Assembly: GCF_017874215.1 (NCBI RefSeq)
Contig: NZ_JAGGLB010000014.1
Span: 62,001 to 126,000, forward strand
Source: Paenibacillus eucommiae
GTDB lineage: Bacteria; Bacillota; Bacilli; Paenibacillales; NBRC-103111
Direction of reading: 5' to 3'
DNA: 64,000 nt
Under the pieces are notes generated by a model, which was given only the letters and a program-made list of their open reading frames with translations, did not search any database and was not told where the DNA came from. The translations under genes were made by a program, and so were the position numbers. Positions 9,237 to 13,882 of the stretch are shown here, piece by piece (position 1 is the stretch's first letter; each line of letters opens with the position of its first letter).

Positions 9237-9925
9237 ACCCGTTTGAAGGATATCGCATTAGCAGCCCTTTCGGTTGGCGAGATTCCCCTATTAAAGGGGG
9301 AAGGGAATTTCACACAGGAATTGATCTCGTAAAAGCCAGCCAATCCCCTATATACGCCTTTGTTGCGGGTGAAGTCATGCACGCAAAACTAGGAGAAACA
9401 GGCAGTGGATTAGGCAATTATGGAATAGTGGTGGCTATCAAGGATCCAAAGACAGGACACCTGCACATATACGCGCACCTTGACATGGCAGTCGTAAAGG
9501 TCGGCCAGAAGATTGAAATAGGAAATATGATAGGACGATTGGGTAATACAGGACAGAGCACAGGACCACATCTGCATTATGAGATTCGAAAAACATCCTC
9601 GCCATCTTTTGGATATATAGCGTATCGACCTAATAACTGTTTTGAGCCGACTGCATACCTACAGGAGCTCGCGCCAAAGGTACCTGAAAAAGTAGAGGAG
9701 GAGATAGACATGAAAGAACTAGACGCTCTAAAAAAAGAAGTTGTGACATTAAAGAGTGAATTAAAGGATATGGAGGAAAAACAGGCCGTGACAAGGGCTC
9801 CTGAATGGTTTGTAAAGGAATTTGGCAAGGATGCATTGACCGGACTTGTTTCGGATCCAACTGGAGATTATGGATTCTGGAGGAACTTGGCCACAACGCT
9901 GAGGATTTTCAAAACAAAAAAGTAG
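9233..9925 (+). CDS. Phage endolysin, M23 (LytM) metallopeptidase
   Basis: 230 residues. Residues about 5-125 form an M23 peptidase domain: SSPFGWRDSP, FHTGIDLV (His-x3-Asp zinc ligands), an HLDMA strand, and GPHLHYEIR (His-x-His). Both zinc motifs are intact, so cleavage of peptidoglycan cross-bridges is expected. A coiled-coil linker (ELDALKKEVVTLKSEL) leads to a C-terminal segment (APEWFVKEFGKDALTGLV...DYGFWR) resembling the short repeat-like cell-wall-targeting tails of Bacillales endolysins. There is no signal peptide, consistent with export through the upstream holin. The next gene converges on it. Confidence 0.9.
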   Translation: MNPFEGYRISSPFGWRDSPIKGGREFHTGIDLVKASQSPIYAFVAGEVMHAKLGETGSGLGNYGIVVAIKDPKTGHLHIYAHLDMAVVKVGQKIEIGNMIGRLGNTGQSTGPHLHYEIRKTSSPSFGYIAYRPNNCFEPTAYLQELAPKVPEKVEEEIDMKELDALKKEVVTLKSELKDMEEKQAVTRAPEWFVKEFGKDALTGLVSDPTGDYGFWRNLATTLRIFKTKK

Positions 9926-9934
9926 TTTGCATAC

Positions 9935-9974
9935 AAAAGCCCTCTTTCCAAATGTGGATTGAGGGCTTTTTTTC
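9935..9974. terminator. Bidirectional terminator between endolysin and nuclease genes
   Basis: AAAAGCCCTC at 9935-9944 pairs with GAGGGCTTTT at 9961-9970. Both flanks are A- and T-rich, so it can end transcription from the endolysin gene (+) and from the convergent nuclease gene (-), whose stop codon lies 7 nt beyond the stem. Confidence 0.85.
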
Positions 9975-9976
9975 AT

Positions 9977-10741
9977 TTATCCTTCACAGGCAACTCCATC
10001 TCCATCACGATCCAGTTTTGTGCTGAAACCTGGATCTCCTTTATGTATAGGTGCTTTACCAGCTGCTTTAACTTCTGCACAAGAGTTATAAATAATATCT
10101 GATGTGTTACCAATTTCGTTACTAGGCTTTGTTACGGGAGTTGTTGTAGTCGCAGTTGAACTGCCATCAAACACAAATAGAACTCGCGTACCATCGGGAA
10201 AATCTTCTAATTGGTTACTTACCCAAGATCCAGCACCACGATTGTCCGCGGGCGTTACATATGCAATATCAGCACCTTTACCGCCCTCTGCACACATGGC
10301 CATCGGCCATTCATCTCGATCAAATCCGGATTTTGTCGGGAGACCTTTGAGAGATTCTTCCCTGTTTTTATCCGCGCCACCACGATCAATTGAACATATT
10401 GCCGATTGTCCCTTGGCTATGGCTGCTTGAATATGTGCTGCTGTTTCGGGGTATTTGTCAACAGGGAATTCTAGTGTAGCGTCATAGGTCGTAGAGGATG
10501 CCTTGAAATCCTTTCCTGTGACTGTTACGGTACTTGTGTTTCCATCCCATCCGACAGAAGCATCAAGCATTTCAGCAACTGCACGCAGAGGAACATAAGT
10601 TACACCGTCTATTAACTTAGGATCGGCGTTCGTGATTTTTTCCCCATTGACCACGAGGGTTAATTTTGTGGCAGCATAAGCACCGACACCAACAGACATG
10701 GCCAAAATAAAAATTGTTAAAGTGATTAGTACCTTTTTCAT
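9977..10741 (-). CDS. Secreted three-domain protein: copper-amine-oxidase-N-like, NucA/NucB nuclease and Excalibur domains
   Basis: 254 residues with an N-terminal signal peptide (about 1-24). Residues 27-77 (VVNGEKI...GVTYVPLRAVAEML) match the copper amine oxidase N-terminal-like wall-associated domain common in Paenibacillus. Residues about 85-190 contain GFDRDEWPMA and NRGAGSWVSNQL, the active-site regions of the NucA/NucB secreted DNase family. Residues 215-254 (SCAEVKAAGKAPIHKGDPG then LDRDGDGVACE) form an Excalibur calcium-binding domain. Together this suggests an exported, calcium-dependent, wall-retained DNase. It sits on the opposite strand just after the lysis genes, a typical spot for lysogenic-conversion (moron) genes. 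The minus-strand ribosome site GGAGGAG precedes ATG. Biological role is inferred. Confidence 0.85.
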   Translation of the reverse strand: MKKVLITLTIFILAMSVGVGAYAATKLTLVVNGEKITNADPKLIDGVTYVPLRAVAEMLDASVGWDGNTSTVTVTGKDFKASSTTYDATLEFPVDKYPETAAHIQAAIAKGQSAICSIDRGGADKNREESLKGLPTKSGFDRDEWPMAMCAEGGKGADIAYVTPADNRGAGSWVSNQLEDFPDGTRVLFVFDGSSTATTTTPVTKPSNEIGNTSDIIYNSCAEVKAAGKAPIHKGDPGFSTKLDRDGDGVACEG

Positions 10742-10858
10742 TTAATAATCTCCTCCATAAAATGTAATCGACATAATTCTACTACAAAAGTCACATTTTG
10801 GCGATATATGGAAGAAAGAAACCTCTTTCCCGCGAAATGCGATGTTTTTATTTTCCTC

Positions 10859-10906
10859 TTGCTATCTCCGTATATGTTCATTGTATAATGAGAACATATA
10901 TTCGTA
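10859..10906 (+). promoter_or_regulatory. Promoter of the YolD-like gene with LexA/DinR-like motif
   Basis: A -10 TATAAT (10884-10889) follows a TTGCTA -35 at a long 19-nt spacing. GAACATATATTC (10892-10903) lies immediately downstream of the -10. It fits 11 of 14 positions of the Bacillus DinR/LexA box and also ends in the 13-mer ACATATATTCGTA, which recurs in altered form at the promoter near 12250. A second half-site (ATATGTTC) lies upstream of the -10. YolD-type genes are usually SOS-controlled, so LexA repression is plausible but unproven. Confidence 0.5.
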
Positions 10907-10920
10907 ATGGAGGGATGGTT

Positions 10921-11268
10921 ATGACGAAAAAACTTGAAGCAAATGGGTTATGGGAGAGCAGTCGGTTTTTAATACCGGAGCATATCGCAGTTCTTAATAA
11001 GGGTAAACGTGAAGACCTTCGGATTAAAAAGCCGGAGCTGGACGAACAAGAACTCGCGCTAATATCTACCGCATTCCACACGTCATTGCTGCGGTCGGCA
11101 GTCGTGAATATACGCGTGTTTACGGAGTTCGAGATAAGGAAGGTGGCCGGCATTGTTACGCGGATCCAGCGCGATTCTGTTCGGCTAGAAAAGAGCGCGG
11201 ACGAATACGAATGGTTAATTATCACGGATGTTGTGGGTGCGGAGCTGGCAGAGGAAATCTGGGATTGA
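10921..11268 (+). CDS. YolD-like family protein
   Basis: 115 residues from ATG at 10921, chosen because GGAGGG (10909-10914) is 6 nt upstream; the ATG at 10915 abuts the Shine-Dalgarno and longer in-frame starts lack one. The segment ANGLWESSRFLIPEH is the diagnostic N-terminal motif of YolD-like proteins, followed by the usual beta-rich remainder. In Bacillus, yolD/yqjX-type genes normally pair with a Y-family DNA polymerase (uvrX/yqjW) and belong to the SOS regulon. No polymerase gene follows here, so this is an orphan copy. Role by family: accessory to, or regulator of, error-prone repair, not firmly established. Confidence 0.8.
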   Translation: MTKKLEANGLWESSRFLIPEHIAVLNKGKREDLRIKKPELDEQELALISTAFHTSLLRSAVVNIRVFTEFEIRKVAGIVTRIQRDSVRLEKSADEYEWLIITDVVGAELAEEIWD

Positions 11269-11293
11269 CAGTACATACAGATTATGGTATATT
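11265..11293 (+). promoter_or_regulatory. Consensus sigma-A promoter overlapping the yolD stop
   Basis: TTGACA (11265-11270), a 17-nt spacer, then TATATT (11288-11293). The -35 overlaps the yolD stop codon. Transcription would start near 11300, only about 20 nt before the terminator stem at 11321. Confidence 0.7.
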
Positions 11294-11297
11294 TTAC

Positions 11298-11357
11298 ATG
11301 TCCGGAAACACCGGCAAAAAAGAGCCTTGGGTAAGTATATCCAGGGCTCTTTTTTTA
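11298..11357 (+). ncRNA. Candidate very short RNA (promoter followed at once by terminator)
   Basis: From the promoter above, the predicted transcript is about 55-60 nt. It has a small CCGG-aaaca-CCGG hairpin (11302-11314), then an intrinsic terminator AGAGCCTTGG / CCAGGGCTCT (11321-11330 and 11341-11350) ending in seven T. There is no room for an ORF with a ribosome site. It could be a regulatory RNA, or a transcription-interference or attenuation device facing the minus-strand small genes that end here. The element is directly visible; its function is inferred. Confidence 0.5.
11321..11357. terminator. Bidirectional intrinsic terminator
   Basis: The 10-bp stem AGAGCCTTGG / CCAGGGCTCT (one G-U) is flanked by A6 on the left and T7 on the right. 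It can stop both the short plus-strand RNA and the minus-strand operon of small genes that ends at 11382. Confidence 0.8.
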
Positions 11358-11381
11358 TTTTGATAGTATCCATCTGGCGGT

Positions 11382-11549
11382 TCAACGATTGTTCAAAGCC
11401 TTCTGGAACCCAGCTTCCTGGGCGTCCATTATCAGGCCCATTAAAGCTCCTGACGTTTCGAGTTCCCATCCGTTTACCCAGTTCATTACCTTGAGCTCCA
11501 GTTCGGTTAGCTGCCTGCCTATCGCCATTTCCAGCATTATTTGATTCAT
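11382..11549 (-). CDS. 55-residue prophage protein of unknown function
   Basis: Minus-strand frame beginning MNQIMLEMAIGRQLTELE and ending QKALNNR; a weak ribosome site (GGGG) is 9-10 nt upstream. It is a soluble, amphipathic, probably helical protein with no recognised family. It is the last of three tiny minus-strand genes before the bidirectional terminator, so it is probably cotranscribed with the two small membrane peptides. The frame is short, and its reality rests on context plus a sensible start. Confidence 0.45.
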   Translation of the reverse strand: MNQIMLEMAIGRQLTELELKVMNWVNGWELETSGALMGLIMDAQEAGFQKALNNR

Positions 11550-11567
11550 AATCTAAACCCCTAAATT

Positions 11568-11666
11568 TTATTTTACTAAGGCTATTATCAATGCAACTAC
11601 GCTTATTACAGCTGATACCGCACTAATGGCAATGGCTAGACTCAGTATCTTATTGGCTTTATTCAT
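11568..11666 (-). CDS. 32-residue single-span membrane peptide
   Basis: Minus-strand frame beginning MNKANKILSLAIAISAV and ending IIALVK: a short basic N-terminus, about 24 hydrophobic residues and a C-terminal Lys. The ribosome site is AAGGGG about 9 nt before ATG. It resembles small holin-like or type I toxin-like peptides in size and topology, but no family is recognised. It lies 18 nt from the next gene in the same direction. Confidence 0.5.
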   Translation of the reverse strand: MNKANKILSLAIAISAVSAVISVVALIIALVK

Positions 11667-11685
11667 ATCGTCATCCCCTTTGTGG

Positions 11686-11760
11686 TATAATGGAAGAAAG
11701 AAACAGCACCCTTGTATTTCACCATCCGTTTTGCCGAGACCCCCGAAGGGGTCCGGCTTA
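11686..11760 (+). ncRNA. Candidate antisense RNA opposite the 3' end of the small membrane-peptide mRNA
   Basis: Extended -10 TGG-TATAAT (TATAAT at 11686-11691) with a poor -35 TTCATA at 18-nt spacing predicts a start near 11698. A strong stem (11733-11757, GCCG-a-GACCCC / GGGGTC-CGGC, CGAA loop) follows; the downstream T-run is weak (TTAATGATTT). The RNA would be antisense to the region 3' of the 39-residue toxin-like gene, the layout of txpA/ratA-type systems. The promoter and hairpin are visible; expression and function are inferred. Confidence 0.4.
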
Positions 11761-11770
11761 ATGATTTGGC

Positions 11771-11890
11771 TTAGTCCGCCAGTGTGATGATGAGGGCGAT
11801 AATTGAGTTTATCAGGCTTATGGTTGCCGTCATAAGCACGATGATGTTAGCTCGATTATCTACTTGCTGTTTCTTTCTTTTTTTCTTCAT
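11771..11890 (-). CDS. 39-residue toxin-like membrane peptide
   Basis: Minus-strand frame with an exceptionally strong ribosome site (AAGGAGGTGG, 8 nt spacing) and a consensus sigma-A promoter 25-53 bp upstream. The product starts MKKKRKKQQVDNR, then has a single hydrophobic span (NIIVLMTATISLINSIIALI) and ends LAD. The polybasic N-terminus plus one span resembles holin-like type I toxins of Bacillales prophages. Codons 4-9 carry AAGAAAGAAACAGCA, complementary to a 15-nt stretch of the same transcript's downstream region (11694-11708), the sort of 5'-3' pairing seen in type I toxin mRNAs. The divergent neighbour is an Arc-like repressor. Gene reality is likely; toxicity is not shown. Confidence 0.65.
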   Translation of the reverse strand: MKKKRKKQQVDNRANIIVLMTATISLINSIIALIITLAD

Positions 11891-11914
11891 CTTGTTTGCC
11901 ACCTCCTTATCTCT

Positions 11915-11943
11915 ATTATATACTCACGTGAGTATAATGTCAA
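11915..11943 (-). promoter_or_regulatory. Consensus promoter of the small-peptide operon
   Basis: On the minus strand: TTGACA (11943-11938), exactly 17 nt, TATAAT (11920-11915). The spacer holds the perfect palindrome described next. Full consensus hexamers at ideal spacing predict high activity unless repressed, fitting a tightly controlled gene. Confidence 0.85.
11919..11936. promoter_or_regulatory. 18-bp perfect palindromic operator (site 1)
   Basis: TATACTCACGTGAGTATA is a perfect inverted repeat filling the spacer of the minus-strand promoter. It is probably the operator of the divergent ribbon-helix-helix protein, whose relatives bind such palindromes as dimers or tetramers. Confidence 0.7.
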
Positions 11944-11950
11944 TAGAAAA

Positions 11951-11968
11951 TATACTTGCGGTAGTATA
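11951..11968. promoter_or_regulatory. Imperfect second operator (site 2) over the repressor promoter
   Basis: TATACTTGCGGTAGTATA keeps the TATACT / AGTATA arms of site 1 with a changed centre (14 of 18 palindromic). Its centre is 32 bp, about three helical turns, from site 1, and it overlaps TATAAT at 11965-11970, the probable -10 of the repressor gene. This suggests cooperative binding and autoregulation. Confidence 0.6.
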
Positions 11969-12003
11969 ATTGAGGTGATATATTTAAAATGGAGGTGGTT
12001 ACT

Positions 12004-12195
12004 TTGGACGAAAAGAAAGGGAGCGCGGCAACAAGGGCAAAGAACAAATTCAATGCTGCAAATTATGATCGGCTGTACCCTTACGTCAAGAAAGGAAGAA
12101 AAGCAGTATATGAAGAGGCAGCGGCTGCGGCAGGTGTGAGTCTAAATGATTACATCATAACGGCCATTGAGGAAAAAATAGAACGTGAAAAATAG
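12004..12195 (+). CDS. Arc-like ribbon-helix-helix repressor
   Basis: 63 residues from TTG at 12004, with GGAGGTGG (11991-11998) 5 nt upstream; the ATG at 11989 precedes that site and is disfavoured. The protein has a basic N-terminus, a short strand (YDRLYPYVKKGRK), helix A (AVYEEAAAAAG) and helix B (VSLNDYIITAIEEKIE), the order of Arc/MetJ-type DNA-binding proteins. It is transcribed divergently from the 39-residue membrane peptide gene, with two palindromic operators in between. Likely role: repressor of that promoter and of itself. In a toxin-antitoxin reading it would be transcriptional control rather than a protein antitoxin, since it lacks an obvious toxin-binding tail. Confidence 0.75.
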   Translation: MDEKKGSAATRAKNKFNAANYDRLYPYVKKGRKAVYEEAAAAAGVSLNDYIITAIEEKIEREK

Positions 12196-12208
12196 AAATG
12201 TTACGTAG

Positions 12209-12238
12209 AGCCCAGGTAAATTTTCCTAGGCTTTTTTT
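12209..12238 (+). terminator. Terminator of the ribbon-helix-helix gene
   Basis: AGCCCAGG (12209-12216) pairs with CCTAGGCT (12225-12232), one internal mismatch, followed by six or more T, 14 nt after the stop. Confidence 0.7.
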
Positions 12239-12242
12239 GTTC

Positions 12243-12293
12243 TTGCATATAGCACATACGTTCGTATATAATTATGGCAAACAAATGTTCGTA
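12243..12293 (+). promoter_or_regulatory. Promoter with paired ACAWAYGTTCGTA motifs
   Basis: TTGCAT (12243-12248), 18-nt spacer, TATAAT (12267-12272). The direct repeats ACATACGTTCGTA (12254-12266) and ACAAATGTTCGTA (12281-12293) flank the -10. The second lies within CAAACAAATGTTCG, which fits 12 of 14 positions of the DinR/LexA box; the first also contains a 12-bp palindrome ATACG-TT-CGTAT. A third copy (ACATATATTCGTA) lies at the yolD promoter, so both transcription units may share one repressor, either LexA or a local protein. Confidence 0.6.
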
Positions 12294-12307
12294 AAAGGAG
12301 TGACAAC

Positions 12308-12580
12308 ATGGATAAACATATTGGCCATACCTTAGAGATTATCTATCTGGACAAAGCAGGGAAATTGTCGCAACGAAAAATTGAGGTACGGTCTGTTAGC
12401 GGCGATAAATTATCCGCATACTGTCTTGAGAGGAAGGAACTGCGGACGTTCAACGCTGATAACATACTTGCCAGTCATCGAGTTGTGGCAGCTGGCCGTG
12501 TAGTCCGGGAAAGGCAAATAATTTATCCCGTTTCTGGACATTATGAAGGTAGAAAGCTGCAGGTTGTGATTGATGCTTAG
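12308..12580 (+). CDS. WYL-domain protein without DNA-binding domain
   Basis: 90 residues; AAAGGAGTG precedes ATG by 6-7 nt. The sequence LEIIYLDKAGKLSQRKIEV, then LSAYCLERKELRTFNADNI, follows the WYL domain pattern (beta strand with Tyr, the Ala-Tyr-Cys-x-x-Arg-x-x-Leu-Arg-x-Phe core and a terminal Asp-x-Ile). WYL domains sense ligands such as nucleic acids in regulators of defence and SOS-like responses, where they normally follow a helix-turn-helix. Here the WYL part is alone, and a tiny HTH gene overlaps its 3' end by 8 bp. This points to a two-protein regulator, by inference. Confidence 0.65.
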   Translation: MDKHIGHTLEIIYLDKAGKLSQRKIEVRSVSGDKLSAYCLERKELRTFNADNILASHRVVAAGRVVRERQIIYPVSGHYEGRKLQVVIDA

Positions 12581-12767
12581 CGATGTCGAACGCAAGTTGC
12601 TGCGGATTACTTTGAACAGGTATCGGAATGATTGGCACACGCCTGATATTCAACTGCTTAGTCAATACTCTCAGCGTGATAATGGAACAGTGAGAGCGGG
12701 AATGCGACGATTGCATGAACAAGGTTATTTGGAAGCGGACGGTGGAAAGATTCGAGCCGTGCGATGA
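12573..12767 (+). CDS. Small winged-helix/HTH protein coupled to the WYL gene
   Basis: 64 residues from ATG at 12573, overlapping the end of the WYL gene by 8 bp in another frame. DVERKLLRITLNRYRND, then TPDIQLLSQYSQRDNGTVRAGMRRLHEQGYLE, then a basic end reads as a winged helix with recognition helix near residues 35-50. Overlap with the WYL gene implies translational coupling and a shared role. No exact family is recognised. A terminator follows 22 nt after the stop. Confidence 0.6.
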   Translation: MLSDVERKLLRITLNRYRNDWHTPDIQLLSQYSQRDNGTVRAGMRRLHEQGYLEADGGKIRAVR

Positions 12768-12788
12768 TAAATATATAATAGAAGGTAA

Positions 12789-12818
12789 GAAACCCCTAGC
12801 TTCTGCTGGGGGTTTTTC
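12789..12818 (+). terminator. Terminator closing the WYL-HTH unit
   Basis: AAACCCCTAGC (12790-12800) pairs with GCTGGGGGTTT (12805-12815) through a TTCT loop and ends in TTTTT. A TATAAT followed by AGAAGGTAAGAAAC just upstream resembles the box at 11686-11704. Confidence 0.8.
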
Positions 12819-12843
12819 GTTTATCAACGTTTTAAATTATTTT

Positions 12844-12864
12844 CGTTCCCAACTCGTTCCCAAC
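12844..12864. repeat. Direct repeat, possible integrase arm-type sites
   Basis: CGTTCCCAAC occurs at 12844-12853 and 12855-12864, an 11-bp period (one helical turn), about 80 bp from the 3' end of the tRNA-Arg gene. Such repeats beside a tRNA at a prophage end are typical tyrosine-integrase arm sites. No integrase gene lies in this window. Confidence 0.5.
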
Positions 12865-12892
12865 GATGATTTTTGAGCATGTTCTTTGACTT

Positions 12893-12928
12893 CTAAAAAA
12901 AAGAAAAACCCTTGATACATAAGGGTTT
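12893..12928 (-). terminator. Terminator of the tRNA-Arg gene
   Basis: On the minus strand, AAACCCTT (12928-12921) and AAGGGTTT (12913-12906) form the stem, followed by TTCTTTTTTTT. It ends tRNA transcription about 15 nt beyond CCA. Confidence 0.75.
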
Positions 12929-12942
12929 AATGTGTATATATA

Positions 12943-13019
12943 TGGCGCACCCGAGAGGTCTCGAACCTCCGACCTACAGTTTAGGAAACTGTCGCTCTAT
13001 CCTGCTGAGCTACGGGCGC
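12943..13019 (-). tRNA. tRNA-Arg(CCU)
   Basis: 77 nt with encoded CCA. Acceptor GCGCCCG pairs with CGGGTGC (one G-U), D arm GCTC/GAGC, anticodon stem ACAGT/ACTGT with loop TTCCTAA giving anticodon CCT (plus-strand 12983-12985), T arm GGAGG/CCTCT with TTCGAGA. The 3' end faces the prophage, so the attachment core is probably in its 3' half and restores the gene. It reads AGG codons. Confidence 0.95.
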
Positions 13020-13220
13020 ACGTATAAAATATAATAGCATGAAGCATATGGTGATGCAAGGGGAGCATTTCTTTTGCAGTCATTTGTTATAATAAGCGGG
13101 AATGTACCGGACAAGCTGTTTTGTGCGTCCCTTAGAGTGAAAAAAATTCAATTCCACAGTGCAGCTTTGACCCTTCATTCACCAAAGGGATCAAAAAGGA
13201 AGCGCAGATTTTCCTGTCGC

Positions 13221-13805
13221 CACTATCCCTTTCCCTCAGGAAGCACCGCCTTCCACCGAAACGAGCATGAGCTTCACTTAACGATGTTTTTCATCATTAA
13301 AACAAGTGTGTCCAGGTCAATCAGCACGTTAATGATGTTTTTCATCGTTAAAAGAGGTCGGATGGCCCCCTCAGGGTGGAAAACAGGGATTTAACGATGA
13401 AAAACATCGTTAAATTAAGGTTGTGGAGAGGACCTGGTGCTTTTAACGATGAAAAACATCGTTAAAGCAGCAGATCCCAGCAGATCCTCTCGGTTGTGCG
13501 CGCTGGCGGAACCGTTCTTTATCCCCAGTGCCTGCACCCGCTAGGAAATCTCCACTAACCAAGAGAAATACCCCTGCTGGCAGTCTGTTTGAACTTGGTG
13601 TTTGTGTGATTTGTGCGATTGTAGCCGAGAAAAGGGAATGGCTGTGGGAGGAAGAGCGGAAGCGTCCGCCTTTAAAGATTTGTTCCAACCTTCTCATCCA
13701 TTCCATTCAAGGGAACAAATCTTTAACAGCGGCTGGAGCCCACAGCCATTCCCTCCGCAACGCTCCAACGTCACGAACACGCTCCTCAAAGGATGCCACA
13801 AGGCG
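13221..13805. repeat. Structured intergenic repeat family, copy 1 (longest)
   Basis: It begins with CACTATCCCTTTC and ends near CTCAAAGGATGCCACAAGGCG. The core is a two-part stem: the outer arms (13634-13648 and 13739-13753, GGGAATGGCTGTGGG and its complement) and the inner arms (13672-13686 and 13712-13726, TTAAAGATTTGTTCC and its complement) are each perfect 15-bp inverted repeats. Related copies lie at 29614, 39639 and 51149. This copy also holds four of the 23-25-bp TTAACGATG palindromes. Open frames inside are short and not conserved in frame among copies, so it is probably a structural element rather than genes. Together with 13020-13220, it accounts for the gene-free stretch before the sigma factor. 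Confidence 0.8.
13278..13466. repeat. Cluster of four 23-25-bp TTAACGATG palindromes
   Basis: Copies at 13278-13300, 13329-13351, 13390-13414 and 13442-13466 consist of TTAACGATG, five A or T, then CATCGTTAA. Two are perfect and two have one arm change (CATCATTAA, TTAATGATG) that still allows pairing in RNA in at least one case. Two more copies lie at 39788-39810 and 39839-39861, inside another member of the larger repeat family. Confidence 0.8.
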
Positions 13806-13882
13806 TGTTTTGTAAATTTATGAACAGTAGTGCAGGGTTTTTCTACTATGTTACGTCTATTTTTATGGGAAAGGGGGAGAGC

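Noticed and set aside
11919..11936. CACGTG-centred palindrome as a parS site
   Set aside because: Only the central eight bases agree with parS; the flanks (TATAC/GTATA) do not. Its place in a promoter spacer and the related site at 11951 fit an RHH operator better.
13602..13823. Similar open frames in repeat copies (also near 29694, 39896 and 51348)
   Set aside because: The frame is shifted in copy 3, no ribosome sites are present, and the sequence similarity follows the inverted-repeat structure, so these are by-products of the repeat.
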